A DNA stretch of 64,000 nt from Candidatus Bathyarchaeota archaeon (GTDB taxonomy: Archaea > Thermoproteota > Bathyarchaeia > Bathyarchaeales > Bathycorpusculaceae): the NCBI GenBank assembly GCA_026014685.1, contig JAOZHW010000005.1, forward strand, positions 1 through 64,000, in the 5' to 3' direction. The notes beneath the pieces are model-generated. The model saw only the letters and a list, made by a program, of their open reading frames with translations. It was not told the DNA's origin and ran no database searches. Positions 24,155 through 32,818 of the stretch are shown one piece after another. The position numbers were made by a program, and so were the translations under genes. Numbering within the stretch: position 1 is the stretch's first letter; each line of letters begins with the position of its first letter.

Positions 24155-24499
24155 AAAACGTAAATCGCTACATTCGCTATTTATAACTTTCGAAGTTCAG
24201 AAAATAGACAAGCTAACGGATTTAACTAAAAAACAAAAGATAAGCCCAATTTAAGCCCCTTTTTAATCAAAAAACCTGTAACTCGGCTTTTAATCCAATT
24301 TTTACCTCGATATCACGCCCAAAGTGAGAAAATCGCTTTGTTTTAATGCGGCGCAGAGACAATTTGTCCTGTTTTGTTGTTGTACAGAATTTTCAATAAA
24401 TATAGTTACGCTGTTGCTCTGATTCTACTTGACGATTCGCTAACATTATATACGCAAAACGCTGTATTGGGTTTGTTAAGTGGGGGTTAAATAGTAAAA
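24155..24499. promoter_or_regulatory. Upstream region of the 24.5-kb gene
   Basis: A 345-base gene-free stretch. It holds a TATA-like ATTATATAC at about 24446-24454, some 50 bases before the ATG, and GGGGGTT as a possible ribosome site. Confidence 0.45.
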
Positions 24500-25057
24500 A
24501 TGGCGAAAAATCCGCAGTCAAAAGACGAAGCTCTGGAAGCGGTAGACTTCATCGTTAACGTCCTAAAAGAGCATGAAAGAGACTTAGACAAACTCATCAA
24601 TGAACTCGCAACCGTCACCGAACAGATGGGCGACGCAGGAGAACTAAGCAACAAAGTAGAGAAAGTGGAAGAAAAAATCACCACCCTGCAAAAAGAAGTA
24701 ACCAACCTCGTCGGTTACGTTGGAGGAGCAAAAGTCAGCGCTCCAGCCCCAACAGTTAAAGAGCAGCAACCTGTGCAATCTGTAGTCGCACCCGTTGCCG
24801 CGCAGAGTGGACCTACAGTGATCTTGCGTTGTAAAGTATGGGAAGATTTCCAGAAATTAGCATTAGGCGCCCCGACTATTTCGTTTAATTATAAGGAAGA
24901 CGAGAAACTCTTCCAAGCAGATGCCGTAAAAGGCAACCAAATCATCAACTATAGTGGACCTCTTCCCAAGTTGTCTGTCGTGCTTAAGGCGTTTTTGTCT
25001 AAAGAATTATGTGTCTCCGAACAGAGTATTCTAGAAGGCGTTTTAGCTATAGGGTAA
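24500..25057 (+). CDS. Coiled-coil protein of unknown function
   Basis: 185 residues. The N-terminal 75 residues are a heptad-rich acidic coiled coil (two helices, broken at MGDAGEL), then an Ala/Pro/Val-rich flexible linker, then a C-terminal domain (105-185) with VILRCKVWEDFQKLA and a beta-hairpin, and a final helix. There is no signal peptide or membrane segment. Single gene with its own promoter. I do not recognise the family; a structural or scaffold protein that dimerises through the coil is plausible. Confidence 0.65.
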   Translation: MAKNPQSKDEALEAVDFIVNVLKEHERDLDKLINELATVTEQMGDAGELSNKVEKVEEKITTLQKEVTNLVGYVGGAKVSAPAPTVKEQQPVQSVVAPVAAQSGPTVILRCKVWEDFQKLALGAPTISFNYKEDEKLFQADAVKGNQIINYSGPLPKLSVVLKAFLSKELCVSEQSILEGVLAIG

Positions 25058-25534
25058 AATTTACTCTGTAGGCTAAATCCATATTTTGTTTTCATAAACG
25101 ATATAACAGTTTTTTGGCTATCTGTTTGCTTAGTGATTGGAGGGAATGGTTAAGGTTGAAGGCGAACACCACTAGCCAAGCATACCTTTTCCGTTTTCGA
25201 AGCCTTCTCCTTTCTCCTCGAACGACGGATGGCTAATGGTCTAACCAACACACTTAAGCCACCTCTCCAAACACAAACTAAACCTAAAGTGTTATGGTAA
25301 TATAAAGTCGTAAAGAAGACTATATCAAAACTGTAAGAACACACGTCATACCTAAGCACGCTACCCCAACCTTGTTTAAGCAATCAGGGCAACACAGTAG
25401 TTGTTGTTGCGGAAAAAGCTCTATACACAACAACCCGCAGTTTATACTGTGATTTGCTTTTTGGATTCCGGGTTTAACGTACGTCGCAGACTAGGGGAGG
25501 GGGTCTAAGTCAGAGTAACAACAGAAAACGGGTT
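25058..25534. other. Gene-free stretch
   Basis: 477 bases with no supported gene. Short frames here have implausible composition. A purine-rich patch (GGGGAGGGGGTCT, about 25493-25505) lies near the end of the HtrA gene. No tRNA-like fold seen. Confidence 0.5.
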
Positions 25535-26665
25535 TTACGTTGGTGACGGTCTTGTACCCAATTTTACTGTTACCGTTATCTCTTGGTTGTTTCTGATTAC
25601 AGTTATGTTGATTGTGTCTCCGGGGATTGTTTTGTCTTCCAAGTAACTTGCTAAATCATCGTTGTTTTTGATAGTTTGATTATTGATAGCTATGATTATG
25701 TCGTCTACCGTTAATCTGCCGTCAGAGGGTCCTCCTCGAACAATAGATGCAATCTTCCATCCGTAAGTTACGCTTGCACCCGTCTCTTTCGCTATGTTGT
25801 AACTCATGTCGGCGCCTGTGACCCCTAGATAGGAGTGCCCATTGTAGGTACCTGTATTGATCAGTGACCCAATTTCGCGCAGAATAGTGTTCGACGGGAT
25901 AGCAAAGCCTAAGCCTTGTGAGTCAGAAACGATTGCGGTTGTTATTCCCACAACGTTACCCATCGAGTTAAGCAGTAAACCGCCAGAGTTGCCTGGGTTG
26001 ATTGGAGTGCTTGTTTGGATTACGTTAGCAATCGAGTAGCCACCTGCGCTGCTTTCGGTGATGCTTCTTCCAGTTGCACTTACTACTCCTGTGGTTAAAG
26101 AGCCAACTAAACCGTACGGGTTACCTATGGCGATGACGGGTTCGCCGACGCGAAGCGGTGATGAACTCACGATGGTGATAGGTTTAAGTTCGTGGTCGCC
26201 TTGGACTGAGAGAACTGCTAAATCAGCGTATGGGTCAGTGCCCAGTATAGTGGCTGCGTAACCTTTGCCATCTGAGAAGGTCACGCTTAAACTCGTGGTG
26301 TCTTCAACGACATGGTAGTTGGTTATAACTACGTTTCGACCCGCGTGGTTGTAGATGAAACCGGATCCCTGCACACTTCCACTACTTGTTACTCCTTGAA
26401 TGAGCACAACAGAGTCACGAACCTTATCATACAAATCAGCTAACGAGGTACCATCTTGGAGAACTGTAATGTTTTGGTACGTGATGTTTTGTTGGCTTTG
26501 AAGTGAAGAAATTGCCATTTGTAAGTCAGAAACTTGGCTGTTTAAGTTGCTTACCATTCTGTAGTTAACGTAGTAAAACAAGAGTCCCCCGACCAGCAAT
26601 CCTGCAACAAAGAGCAGAATAAGTGCGCTGGCTGAGGCTTTAGTCGCTCTCTTAGAGGTTAACAT
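25535..26665 (-). CDS. HtrA/DegP-like membrane-anchored serine protease
   Basis: 376 residues. One N-terminal membrane helix (12-35) and a short coiled coil place the rest outside the cell. The trypsin-like domain shows the triad: His in VVITNYHVVED, Asp in YADLAVLSV and Ser in INPGNSGGLLL. A PDZ domain (about 280-370) with IASIVRGGPSDGRLTVDDII follows and would bind the exposed C-termini of misfolded clients. The length fits one-PDZ HtrA proteins. Role: quality control of exported proteins, of which this window encodes many. Single gene; 47 bases separate it from purA upstream. Confidence 0.92.
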   Translation of the reverse strand: MLTSKRATKASASALILLFVAGLLVGGLLFYYVNYRMVSNLNSQVSDLQMAISSLQSQQNITYQNITVLQDGTSLADLYDKVRDSVVLIQGVTSSGSVQGSGFIYNHAGRNVVITNYHVVEDTTSLSVTFSDGKGYAATILGTDPYADLAVLSVQGDHELKPITIVSSSPLRVGEPVIAIGNPYGLVGSLTTGVVSATGRSITESSAGGYSIANVIQTSTPINPGNSGGLLLNSMGNVVGITTAIVSDSQGLGFAIPSNTILREIGSLINTGTYNGHSYLGVTGADMSYNIAKETGASVTYGWKIASIVRGGPSDGRLTVDDIIIAINNQTIKNNDDLASYLEDKTIPGDTINITVIRNNQEITVTVKLGTRPSPT

Positions 26666-26712
26666 GTATGCAGCCCTTAAAACAGGATTGCAAAGAAAGA
26701 AAATAAAAGTTA

Positions 26713-27717
26713 CTATGCTCTGCGGTCGATTATGTCAAGAGCTTCAGGGCCAGTGCCGATTAAAGTTATGGGGACGCCTGTGCGTTTTTCTACTTCTTTT
26801 ATGAATTCTTTTGCTTCGTTAGGTAAATCATCGAATTTCCGTGCACCTTTACAAGACGGATAAATTACGTCGAGCTTAGTCATGGCCGCTTGTGTTGCAC
26901 CGTTAATCTTCGCGGTTTTCTTTGCTAAATCGAAATCAAAAGGCGCAGAACGACGCTCCCGCCCTGTGCCTGCGGCAACTTCGAACCAGCCTCGTTTTAA
27001 GGCTTCTTCCTTCGTAATTTCTCCAGGTAATGGACCTCCTCCGACGCGGGTTATGAAGGATTTGTAAACGATTATTACATCATCTACCCGTGTAGGTCCA
27101 ACGCCTGCTTCTGAAGCTATTGCGGAAGCACTTGTGTCTCTGCCTGTAACGTATGGATAACCTCCTCCGAGGAAAAGCGACAACATGAAACCCTGAGTGC
27201 CCTCCAATAGCACGCTTTTGCCTTCATCTAAGCCGTCGTTAACTTCAGTGATTCCGTCGCAGAGGTATGGTTTGAGTTCAGGCATATCTTTTGCAAGTTT
27301 AGCTGTGCGCCTCACTCGCTCCTCCAGCGCTGGGCCAACACCCCATCCTGTGGTACCAATTCCTTTGTTGATTGCTGACGCCTTGTCTTGGTCGCTGTGT
27401 TTCTGCTCGATTATGGAGGCGTTTTGGTCTATGCCCATACGTTTGGCGTCAACCTGTGTTAATTCGACTTCTTTGAAGAATTGCCCTATGTGGACGTTTG
27501 CGCCCGCGGCTATGAGCAGGCGGGTTTTGGGGTTGAGAAAACCAGCGGGAACCATGTGTAGGGCGTATTTTTTGTTGTCTTGCCAAACAGTGTGTGCTGC
27601 ATTCACTGAGCCGGTTCTGACACAAAAATCAAGGTTGTCTTTTAGAGCTAAATACGAAATGATTTTTCCTTTGCCTTCATCTCCCCAGAAGGCTCCAACT
27701 ATTACCGAGCAAGGCAT
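26713..27717 (-). CDS. purA: Adenylosuccinate synthetase
   Basis: 334 residues from ATG 27715-27717; an in-frame TTG nine codons earlier is disfavoured because the conserved N-terminal GTP loop begins right after the ATG. VGAFWGDEGKGK is the GTP-binding loop with catalytic Asp; GTTGWGVGPA and EGTQGFMLSLFLGGGYPYVT are the IMP-binding blocks. It converts IMP and aspartate to adenylosuccinate with GTP, the first step to AMP. The length is that of the short archaeal enzymes, which lack insertions found in bacterial PurA. No other purine gene is adjacent; a small gene precedes it on the same strand. Confidence 0.95.
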   Translation of the reverse strand: MPCSVIVGAFWGDEGKGKIISYLALKDNLDFCVRTGSVNAAHTVWQDNKKYALHMVPAGFLNPKTRLLIAAGANVHIGQFFKEVELTQVDAKRMGIDQNASIIEQKHSDQDKASAINKGIGTTGWGVGPALEERVRRTAKLAKDMPELKPYLCDGITEVNDGLDEGKSVLLEGTQGFMLSLFLGGGYPYVTGRDTSASAIASEAGVGPTRVDDVIIVYKSFITRVGGGPLPGEITKEEALKRGWFEVAAGTGRERRSAPFDFDLAKKTAKINGATQAAMTKLDVIYPSCKGARKFDDLPNEAKEFIKEVEKRTGVPITLIGTGPEALDIIDRRA

Positions 27718-27777
27718 GCCTATTCCCACGGTAAGGGAGTGCAAGGGTTATTTAAAGTTGTAGGGATTGAAGCGTTA

Positions 27778-27960
27778 TTATTTTTGTTTCACTCTTTTGT
27801 CTTGGGTTATGAGTTCTGCCAGCCGATAGGTAACGTAGGCAGAGAAGCTCCGGATGCCTTTTTTTATGGTATATTCTTCTTTTACTTTGAGCCATTCTTT
27901 AAAGAAATAATCGTAAACTTCAGCCTTCACAGTGATTGTTTTGAAACCTTTTTTTGGCGT
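27778..27960 (-). CDS. Small ribbon-helix-helix-like protein with unclear start
   Basis: A frame of about 60 codons ends at TAA 27778-27780. The protein has a beta-strand KTITVKAEVYDYF, a helix EWLKVKEEYTIKK and a second helix SFSAYVTYRLAEL, the layout of a ribbon-helix-helix DNA-binding domain. No ATG, GTG or TTG exists before the strand except a GTG (27928-27930) that would cut into it. A ribosome-site-like GAGGGG (27967-27972) lies 6 bases before ACG (27958-27960). An A7 run nearby could also hide an assembly error. It sits 60 bases upstream of purA on the same strand and may regulate it. Confidence 0.5.
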   Translation of the reverse strand, partial: TPKKGFKTITVKAEVYDYFFKEWLKVKEEYTIKKGIRSFSAYVTYRLAELITQDKRVKQK

Positions 27961-28059
27961 ACTGTTCCCCTCTTAAGGATAGTAACCGAGTATACGTTTA
28001 TTTAAGGTTTAGCAATACTTGCGGTACTTTACGTTAAACTCGGCGATACCCAAACTCAA

Positions 28060-28473
28060 TTAAGAGCGGCGTTTAAGCGCCTCAGAATCGATACCTTCAA
28101 GAAGCCTAACTACACGTTTACCCTTTAGCGTTTTTTCTTCATCTGAGATGGTGTGTCTAGATTCACAAATTGTATCCAAGATAATCCCTTTCTCTTCATC
28201 AACTATAACTGGGTAAACCCTGCAACCTGAAGGTCGACTGGCATACTCACTGCACCTTCGGTTTTTGCGATCATAAAAGACGCAGTAGCCATCACGATTT
28301 TTCAGCGTCGCGTAGCCTTTTTTGTCAAAGTGCGCAAACTTGCTTTTTTGGTAGCCTCTATCTTCTAAGCGTTTGATGTCTTTTTTGGATAGCAGCATCT
28401 CTGTTTCAGTGCAGCAAACCCCGCAGTGTGAACAACGCATACTGGGTGAATTATTATGGGTGTATTTGTGCAT
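28060..28473 (-). CDS. YkgJ-family cysteine-cluster protein
   Basis: 137 residues, or 126 if the second ATG (28438-28440) is used; neither start has a strong ribosome site. The Cys pattern CSHCGVCC, YCVFYDRKNRRCSEY and RPSGCRVYP is that of the zinc- or iron-binding CxxCxxCC family (YkgJ/Fe-S oxidoreductase-like). The fold is thought to bind one metal cluster; the biochemical role is not established. It follows two small genes on the same strand with short gaps, so it is probably the last cistron of a three-gene operon. Confidence 0.82.
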   Translation of the reverse strand: MHKYTHNNSPSMRCSHCGVCCTETEMLLSKKDIKRLEDRGYQKSKFAHFDKKGYATLKNRDGYCVFYDRKNRRCSEYASRPSGCRVYPVIVDEEKGIILDTICESRHTISDEEKTLKGKRVVRLLEGIDSEALKRRS

Positions 28474-28490
28474 TTAGCTAGAACGGGAAG

Positions 28491-28727
28491 CTATGCTATG
28501 TTCTTCATAATTTTAACGTTTAGGTTTTCTGCGTACGCGATTGCCCGAAGAGGAATACGACTGCCTTTACGGTTGCCCAGCGAGTACTCGATTAGATTGT
28601 TGTTTTTTCCTGCAGCTTTATGGATTTTTGTCAGTTGCACGTTGACTATGACTGCGCCGTCTTTTAGGTGAAGGTTTACGTTTTTACCGATGTATGATCT
28701 GGCACTGTTTGCGCTGAAGCTCTCCAT
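28491..28727 (-). CDS. Small beta-rich protein of unknown function
   Basis: 78 residues from ATG 28725-28727, preceded by GGTGA. A longer frame upstream in this phase is a shadow of the preceding microprotein. It reads as a small beta-barrel with the pattern YIGKNVNLHLKDGAVIVNVQ and IPLRAIAYAENLNVKIM, reminiscent of Sm-like or other OB-size RNA-binding folds, but no signature is certain. It starts 1 base after the stop of the zinc microprotein gene and ends 17 bases before the YkgJ gene, so translational coupling is likely. Confidence 0.6.
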   Translation of the reverse strand: MESFSANSARSYIGKNVNLHLKDGAVIVNVQLTKIHKAAGKNNNLIEYSLGNRKGSRIPLRAIAYAENLNVKIMKNIA

Positions 28728-28728
28728 T

Positions 28729-28866
28729 TCACCATTCCTCATCTTGGTCGGCGATTTTGCTCCAACATTGCTGACATATTGGGAGGTTTTCGCCTTTAAT
28801 TTGAATGTAGAGTTTGATGTCTTCGCCTTTACAGGCACTTTTCCATGGGTTTTTACAGTGTTCCAT
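28729..28866 (-). CDS. 45-residue zinc-binding microprotein
   Basis: A short frame from ATG 28864-28866 to TGA 28729-28731. The peptide has EHC-x7-C near the start and CQQCW near the end (Cys 4, 12, 31, 34), enough for one zinc site. GGGATAAG lies before the start as a ribosome site. Its stop overlaps the ribosome site of the next gene, which together with the Cys pairs supports a real gene. First cistron of a small operon (28866 to 28060). Function unknown. Confidence 0.62.
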   Translation of the reverse strand: MEHCKNPWKSACKGEDIKLYIQIKGENLPICQQCWSKIADQDEEW

Positions 28867-28997
28867 TCTTATCCCTTCAGAGCGGTGTAGTGTTTTTTGC
28901 TTTTAAGCCAAATCAGCAAACTACCTTTAGAAGCGGGGGAGGGGTGACTTTAAGTAAAGCTTATCTACGCTATGTTCACTCTAAAACATTGATAATT

Positions 28998-29447
28998 ATG
29001 TCATTTTTTGAAAACCCCTTTATTGTTGCCGCAACAGCAAGCTTAATCATCCAACTTTTCGTTTTAGGCTTACTCTTCTACGGCTTCATTTTAAAGAAAA
29101 ACCAAAAATTCCGCCAACACGGCTTAACAATGCTTGGAGCCGTAGTCTTACATGCCATAACCATTTTTGCAGTCATGATGCCCTCCTTTGCTGGAGGCTT
29201 TTCTGCACCTGGTGCCTTTGATTTCTCGAATATGCTGGTTGTTTTAGCGCTTGTTCACACTGTGGCTGGCGTTGTTGCTTTCCTTTTGGGTATTGTTTTA
29301 GTAGTGAATTGGCGTCTTCGAGCGGATTTGAAACCATGCTTTGCAAAGAAGCAGCTTATGCGGGTTACTATAGTGATTTGGATGATTGCACTGATGCTTG
29401 GGGTAGTGCTTTATTGGTTGTTCTACCTTGCAACTTATGCTACATAA
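28998..29447 (+). CDS. DUF420-like four-helix membrane protein
   Basis: 149 residues from ATG 28998; an open frame further upstream lacks membrane-protein character. Four to five membrane helices carry His residues in FRQHGLTML, VVLHAITIF and LVHTVAGVVAF, the pattern of DUF420-type proteins, which are related to haem-binding or cytochrome-oxidase-assembly membrane proteins. The final helix follows MRVTIVIWMIALMLG. No redox partner is adjacent. The haem link is from the family and cannot be confirmed from sequence alone. Confidence 0.7.
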   Translation: MSFFENPFIVAATASLIIQLFVLGLLFYGFILKKNQKFRQHGLTMLGAVVLHAITIFAVMMPSFAGGFSAPGAFDFSNMLVVLALVHTVAGVVAFLLGIVLVVNWRLRADLKPCFAKKQLMRVTIVIWMIALMLGVVLYWLFYLATYAT

Positions 29448-29471
29448 CTCGAACAGGTTATTCATTCGATT

Positions 29472-30023
29472 CTAAACTTGGTTGATGGGGATTATTTCTG
29501 GAATTATTGTATCTTTTGTTATTTTGATTAAGCCTACAGAAAGTTTTCCCATGGTATTTGCTGGAACTGTGGGGCTGCCTGGGTTAAAAAAGAGCGTTTT
29601 TCCTTCCCATCTGATATTAGCAACGTGTGTATGCCCATAAACAAAAACGTTGAAACCATGCTCTTTTACCAATTCACGAATCCGATTGAAACCAAAAGCA
29701 ATGTCAGGGTCATGCATAACACCGATCTTCCAGTCAAACACCTTCAAAGAGTTAAGTCTTGGAAGGGCTCCATTTACTTCCATACCATCCATGTTTCCGT
29801 GAACCGCTAAGACAGGTGCCAACTGCTCTAACTCATCCACAACTGCCAACTCAACCAAGTCTCCCGCGTGAATAATGTAGTCTACTTTTTGAAAAATCTC
29901 AAAGACGCATCTCGGCAAAGCGTGGGCGCGTTTTGGGACGTGGGTATCTGAGATTAAGCCAACGGTTTTTGTGACTTTTTGTATAGGGGGTTCTTTGCTT
30001 ACTAATGATGTTCCGCTGAACAT
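29472..30023 (-). CDS. YfcE/MJ0936-family metallophosphoesterase
   Basis: 183 residues with the full two-metal phosphoesterase set: GLISDTHVP, HAGDLVE, VHGNMDG, and GHTHV near the end with FFNPGSPT. The first 15 residues precede the catalytic core. Family members hydrolyse phosphodiesters with Mn or Ni; the physiological substrate in archaea is unknown. The length is that of the single-domain type. Transcribed alone; a convergent DUF420-like gene ends 24 bases away. Confidence 0.9.
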   Translation of the reverse strand: MFSGTSLVSKEPPIQKVTKTVGLISDTHVPKRAHALPRCVFEIFQKVDYIIHAGDLVELAVVDELEQLAPVLAVHGNMDGMEVNGALPRLNSLKVFDWKIGVMHDPDIAFGFNRIRELVKEHGFNVFVYGHTHVANIRWEGKTLFFNPGSPTVPANTMGKLSVGLIKITKDTIIPEIIPINQV

Positions 30024-30107
30024 TGCTTTTGTTCCTCTTTAGCAGGCAAGTGTAATGTTACTCATATGCATGTTATGAATAAAAAACCATTCATCGAATT
30101 TGTTCAG

Positions 30108-31466
30108 TCATGTCATGAACCTTTTAACTGTCTCATAGAACACACTTGTGCCCCAAACAAGGTTCTCTATACTTAAGCGTTCATCTATGCCATGCATGCG
30201 TTTCTCGTATTCATCGTTTGGCTCATCAGGTCGCACGGGGTGGAAACCGTAGCATATGCTGCCTGTCTCTCTGAAGAACCGCGAGTCTGTTCCACCTGTA
30301 GTTAACGTTGGTGTTACGCCGCAGTCAGGCTCAACTTCCCGTAACACGTATTTGATGGCTTCATAGAGAGGTGTTTGTGTGCTTGACTCGTTGCCATCAT
30401 GGATCTGGATAATTTCGTAGCTGAGTTTGCCCTCGTCCACATCCTTAAGCATCGATTTAATTAATTTCAGAGTTTCGGTAACGCTTTGACCTGGTAGCAC
30501 CCGGCAATCAAAAGTTGCTTCACATTCGGATGGAATGATGTTTTCTTTTACGCCTCCTTTGATGATAGTTGGGCTTATGGTGGTTTTTGTGCGGGGCCAG
30601 ATTTCTTCTGCAAGGGCTTTATCTTTTTTAGATAGTTCCTTGAGAATCTGGTCGCTGTGTTCTGGATTATTTAGCAGTCGTGTAAGGATTTCTTTGTGTT
30701 CAGGGTTACTTTTTGCCACTTCTGCGACGAATTCTTTGAGTGTTGGCACATACAATGTAGGTGGCTGGTAACTACCCAGTTTAGATATAACTTTGTTGAT
30801 TCTTGTTATGGCGTTGTCGGCCATGTTGGGTGTTGAACCATGTCCGGGGGTGCCTTTAGCTTTGATTTTAAACCACAATATGCCTTTTTCGGCTGTTTGA
30901 ATTGGGTAGACGTTTCTGCCGTGTTGGGGGAATGCTGTGCCGCCGCCCTCGTTTAACACGTATGGGCACCAGATTTTTTCTTTGTAGTTTCGTATTAGGT
31001 ATCCTGCGCCTTCTTCTCCTCCCCGTTCTTCATCAGCTGTTGCTGCTAGCACTACGTCGCCTTTTATTGGGACATTGTTTTTCTTGAGTAGTTTTAGCGT
31101 CATAACTTCGATGGCAGTCATGCCTTTCATGTCTATGGCGCCTCGTCCATACACAAATCCATCTTTAACTGTTCCTTCGAAGGGGTCAACGGTCCACTCT
31201 GCGGGATTGGCGGCTACCACGTCGAGGTGAGAGAGTAAAAGCAGGTTAGGTTTCTGGCCGTTACCTTTGAGGCGGGTGATTATACTGCCTCTTCCTGGAC
31301 CTGATTCGATTATTTCTGATTTGAAGCCGTCTTTGGCTAAGTATTCTGCTATGAATTGGGCGGCTTTTGTTTCGTTGCCTGGTGGATTAGTGGTGTTTAT
31401 GCGGATTAATTCAGAGAGGAAACTGGTGATTTCGGCTTCTATGCTGTTTAGGATTGGTATGGGCAT
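30108..31466 (-). CDS. M20-family metallopeptidase
   Basis: 452 residues, cytoplasmic. The metal ligands are in LLLSHLDVV, GRGAIDMKGM and ATADEERGGEEG, followed by an insert dimerisation domain and FHPVRPDEPNDE-type C-terminal ligand region with His. This is the ArgE/DapE/CPG2 group of co-catalytic zinc peptidases and deacylases, which hydrolyse N-acyl amino acids or dipeptides. Substrate specificity (acetylornithine, succinyl-diaminopimelate, dipeptide) cannot be set from sequence here. It is not in an operon with biosynthetic genes, so a general peptidase or carboxypeptidase role is most likely. Confidence 0.9.
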   Translation of the reverse strand: MPIPILNSIEAEITSFLSELIRINTTNPPGNETKAAQFIAEYLAKDGFKSEIIESGPGRGSIITRLKGNGQKPNLLLLSHLDVVAANPAEWTVDPFEGTVKDGFVYGRGAIDMKGMTAIEVMTLKLLKKNNVPIKGDVVLAATADEERGGEEGAGYLIRNYKEKIWCPYVLNEGGGTAFPQHGRNVYPIQTAEKGILWFKIKAKGTPGHGSTPNMADNAITRINKVISKLGSYQPPTLYVPTLKEFVAEVAKSNPEHKEILTRLLNNPEHSDQILKELSKKDKALAEEIWPRTKTTISPTIIKGGVKENIIPSECEATFDCRVLPGQSVTETLKLIKSMLKDVDEGKLSYEIIQIHDGNESSTQTPLYEAIKYVLREVEPDCGVTPTLTTGGTDSRFFRETGSICYGFHPVRPDEPNDEYEKRMHGIDERLSIENLVWGTSVFYETVKRFMT

Positions 31467-31572
31467 GTTTTATTGGTGCACCGCAATGTTTTAGGGGTTG
31501 ATTTCTCATAAAACTATCTGTTGCCTTCGCTTGCTAAATGTTGCTGGATTTTTTAATTATTCAACAACGAAG

Positions 31573-31580
31573 TTTATATA
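31573..31580 (+). promoter_or_regulatory. TATA box of the Lrp gene
   Basis: TTTATATA, preceded by purines as in an archaeal BRE, lies about 45 bases before the ATG at 31625. Confidence 0.55.
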
Positions 31581-31624
31581 TGATGGCAAAAAATGCTTAT
31601 GAGTATCGAAAAAATTACAGGTAG

Positions 31625-32143
31625 ATGACAATGAAAGAACTAAAACCAATAGACTACAAGATATTGTTCGAGCTCATGAAGGACTCACACAGAAGCGATC
31701 GCCAATTAGCCAAAGCCCTGGGTGTCTCCCAACCTACCGTGACCCGAAGAAGAGCAATGTTAGAAGAAAACTATATCGAAGGATACACTGTTATTCCTAA
31801 ATTCGGGCAAATCGGGTTTGAAATTGCAGCAATAACCTTTCTCAAAAGTAAACTAAAGTATGAATCAGGCGAAGCAAAAAACAAAGCACTTCAAAAAATG
31901 AAAGAATGGTACATGAAACAAACCAACGTTATCATGGCCGTCGATGGCAGAGGAATGGGGTGGGATGCAGTTTGCATTTCCCTTCATGAAAACTTTGCCA
32001 GCTTTGCCGAATTCATACGTGCTCATGATTCAGAACTGTCTGACTGGGTTGTTGAAAGTCAAACTTTCCATGCCGACTTGAAAGGCGGCATTGTCATAAA
32101 GCCCTTCCACCTGAAATACCTCGCTTCACTGAAGCAGCAGTAA
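31625..32143 (+). CDS. Lrp/AsnC-family transcriptional regulator
   Basis: 172 residues. Residues 5-55 form the helix-turn-helix (SDRQLAKALGVSQPTVTRRR is the recognition part), and residues 70-160 an alpha/beta domain in place of the typical RAM domain. That domain is longer and carries MAVDGRGMGWDAVCIS, so ligand binding may differ from amino-acid sensors. Family members bind DNA as dimers or octamers and regulate metabolism globally or locally. It has its own TATA promoter and no operon partner, and faces a 675-base gene-free region. Target and ligand unknown. Confidence 0.85.
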   Translation: MTMKELKPIDYKILFELMKDSHRSDRQLAKALGVSQPTVTRRRAMLEENYIEGYTVIPKFGQIGFEIAAITFLKSKLKYESGEAKNKALQKMKEWYMKQTNVIMAVDGRGMGWDAVCISLHENFASFAEFIRAHDSELSDWVVESQTFHADLKGGIVIKPFHLKYLASLKQQ

Positions 32144-32818
32144 TTCTTTAAATCAAACTTTTTCTTTTTTTAAGTTCCATTAAGTAACAGGGTCAGAATT
32201 TTACCGTTTGTTTACCTTTTTAAGCAACCGCTTCTTGGGTAACTTTGGTTTCTTAACTCTGCTTGCGTCACCAATCAAACACATCACCACCATAAATATC
32301 AAAATTTGTAAATAAAAGTATACCCGAGACTGTTTTGTACTCTGCTATAGACCCCTCCCCTTATTTAAAGGCAGAATTATTTGAGTTCTCTACGTGAACG
32401 TGATATTTACTGCACACCAAACTTCACCTCAAAACTTAAAAAGCCCAGTCCTTATGCTGGCGCCCCTGTCTTGCTTGTGTTTTTTTAACCGCTAAAGTTA
32501 AAGCCAACCCAACAAATAACATGCCTACTCAACAAGAAAATCTGTTCGGGGTTTCGAATAGCTTGACTCGAGCAAGTAGCCTCGGACGCAAATACTTCTA
32601 GACCAAAGCAAACAGATTTTGATAACACAATAATTGCGTTCTAAAGTCCATGTTAAATAAGTCTTCTTATGTAAAATGGATTCCGAAACTATAAAACGGT
32701 AGTATAGTACAAGAAGATAACCAATGGCTCTATCCCGAAAATTAATATCCAAATTTTTAAACCTTCTAACTAAATTTCATCAAAAAATCCCAATTAATTA
32801 ATAATTATAATCAAAAAC
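32144..32818. other. Gene-free stretch carrying a tRNA relic
   Basis: 675 bases with no supported protein gene. It contains the tRNA-Pro-like fragment at 32548-32600 and a TTTTTCTTTTTTT-type tract after the Lrp gene (32158-32172) that may end its transcript. Confidence 0.55.
32548..32600 (+). pseudogene. Degenerate 5' part of tRNA-Pro(CGG)
   Basis: Aligns with the intact tRNA-Pro at 34968: GGGG-TTTCG, TAGCTTG, then GTAGCCTCGG with the anticodon loop CTCGGAC. The downstream half of the anticodon stem no longer pairs and the T arm is missing. It is bracketed by a perfect 10-bp inverted repeat, AAAATCTGTT (32537-32546) and AACAGATTTT (32611-32620). It lies 2.4 kb upstream of the intact gene in the same orientation. 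Confidence 0.55.

Noticed and set aside
25150-25383. Minus-strand frame in the gene-free stretch before HtrA
   Set aside because: Composition and lack of ribosome site or motif make it improbable.
32525-32752. Minus-strand frame over the tRNA-Pro relic
   Set aside because: It crosses the tRNA-like sequence and has no ribosome site or protein-like pattern.
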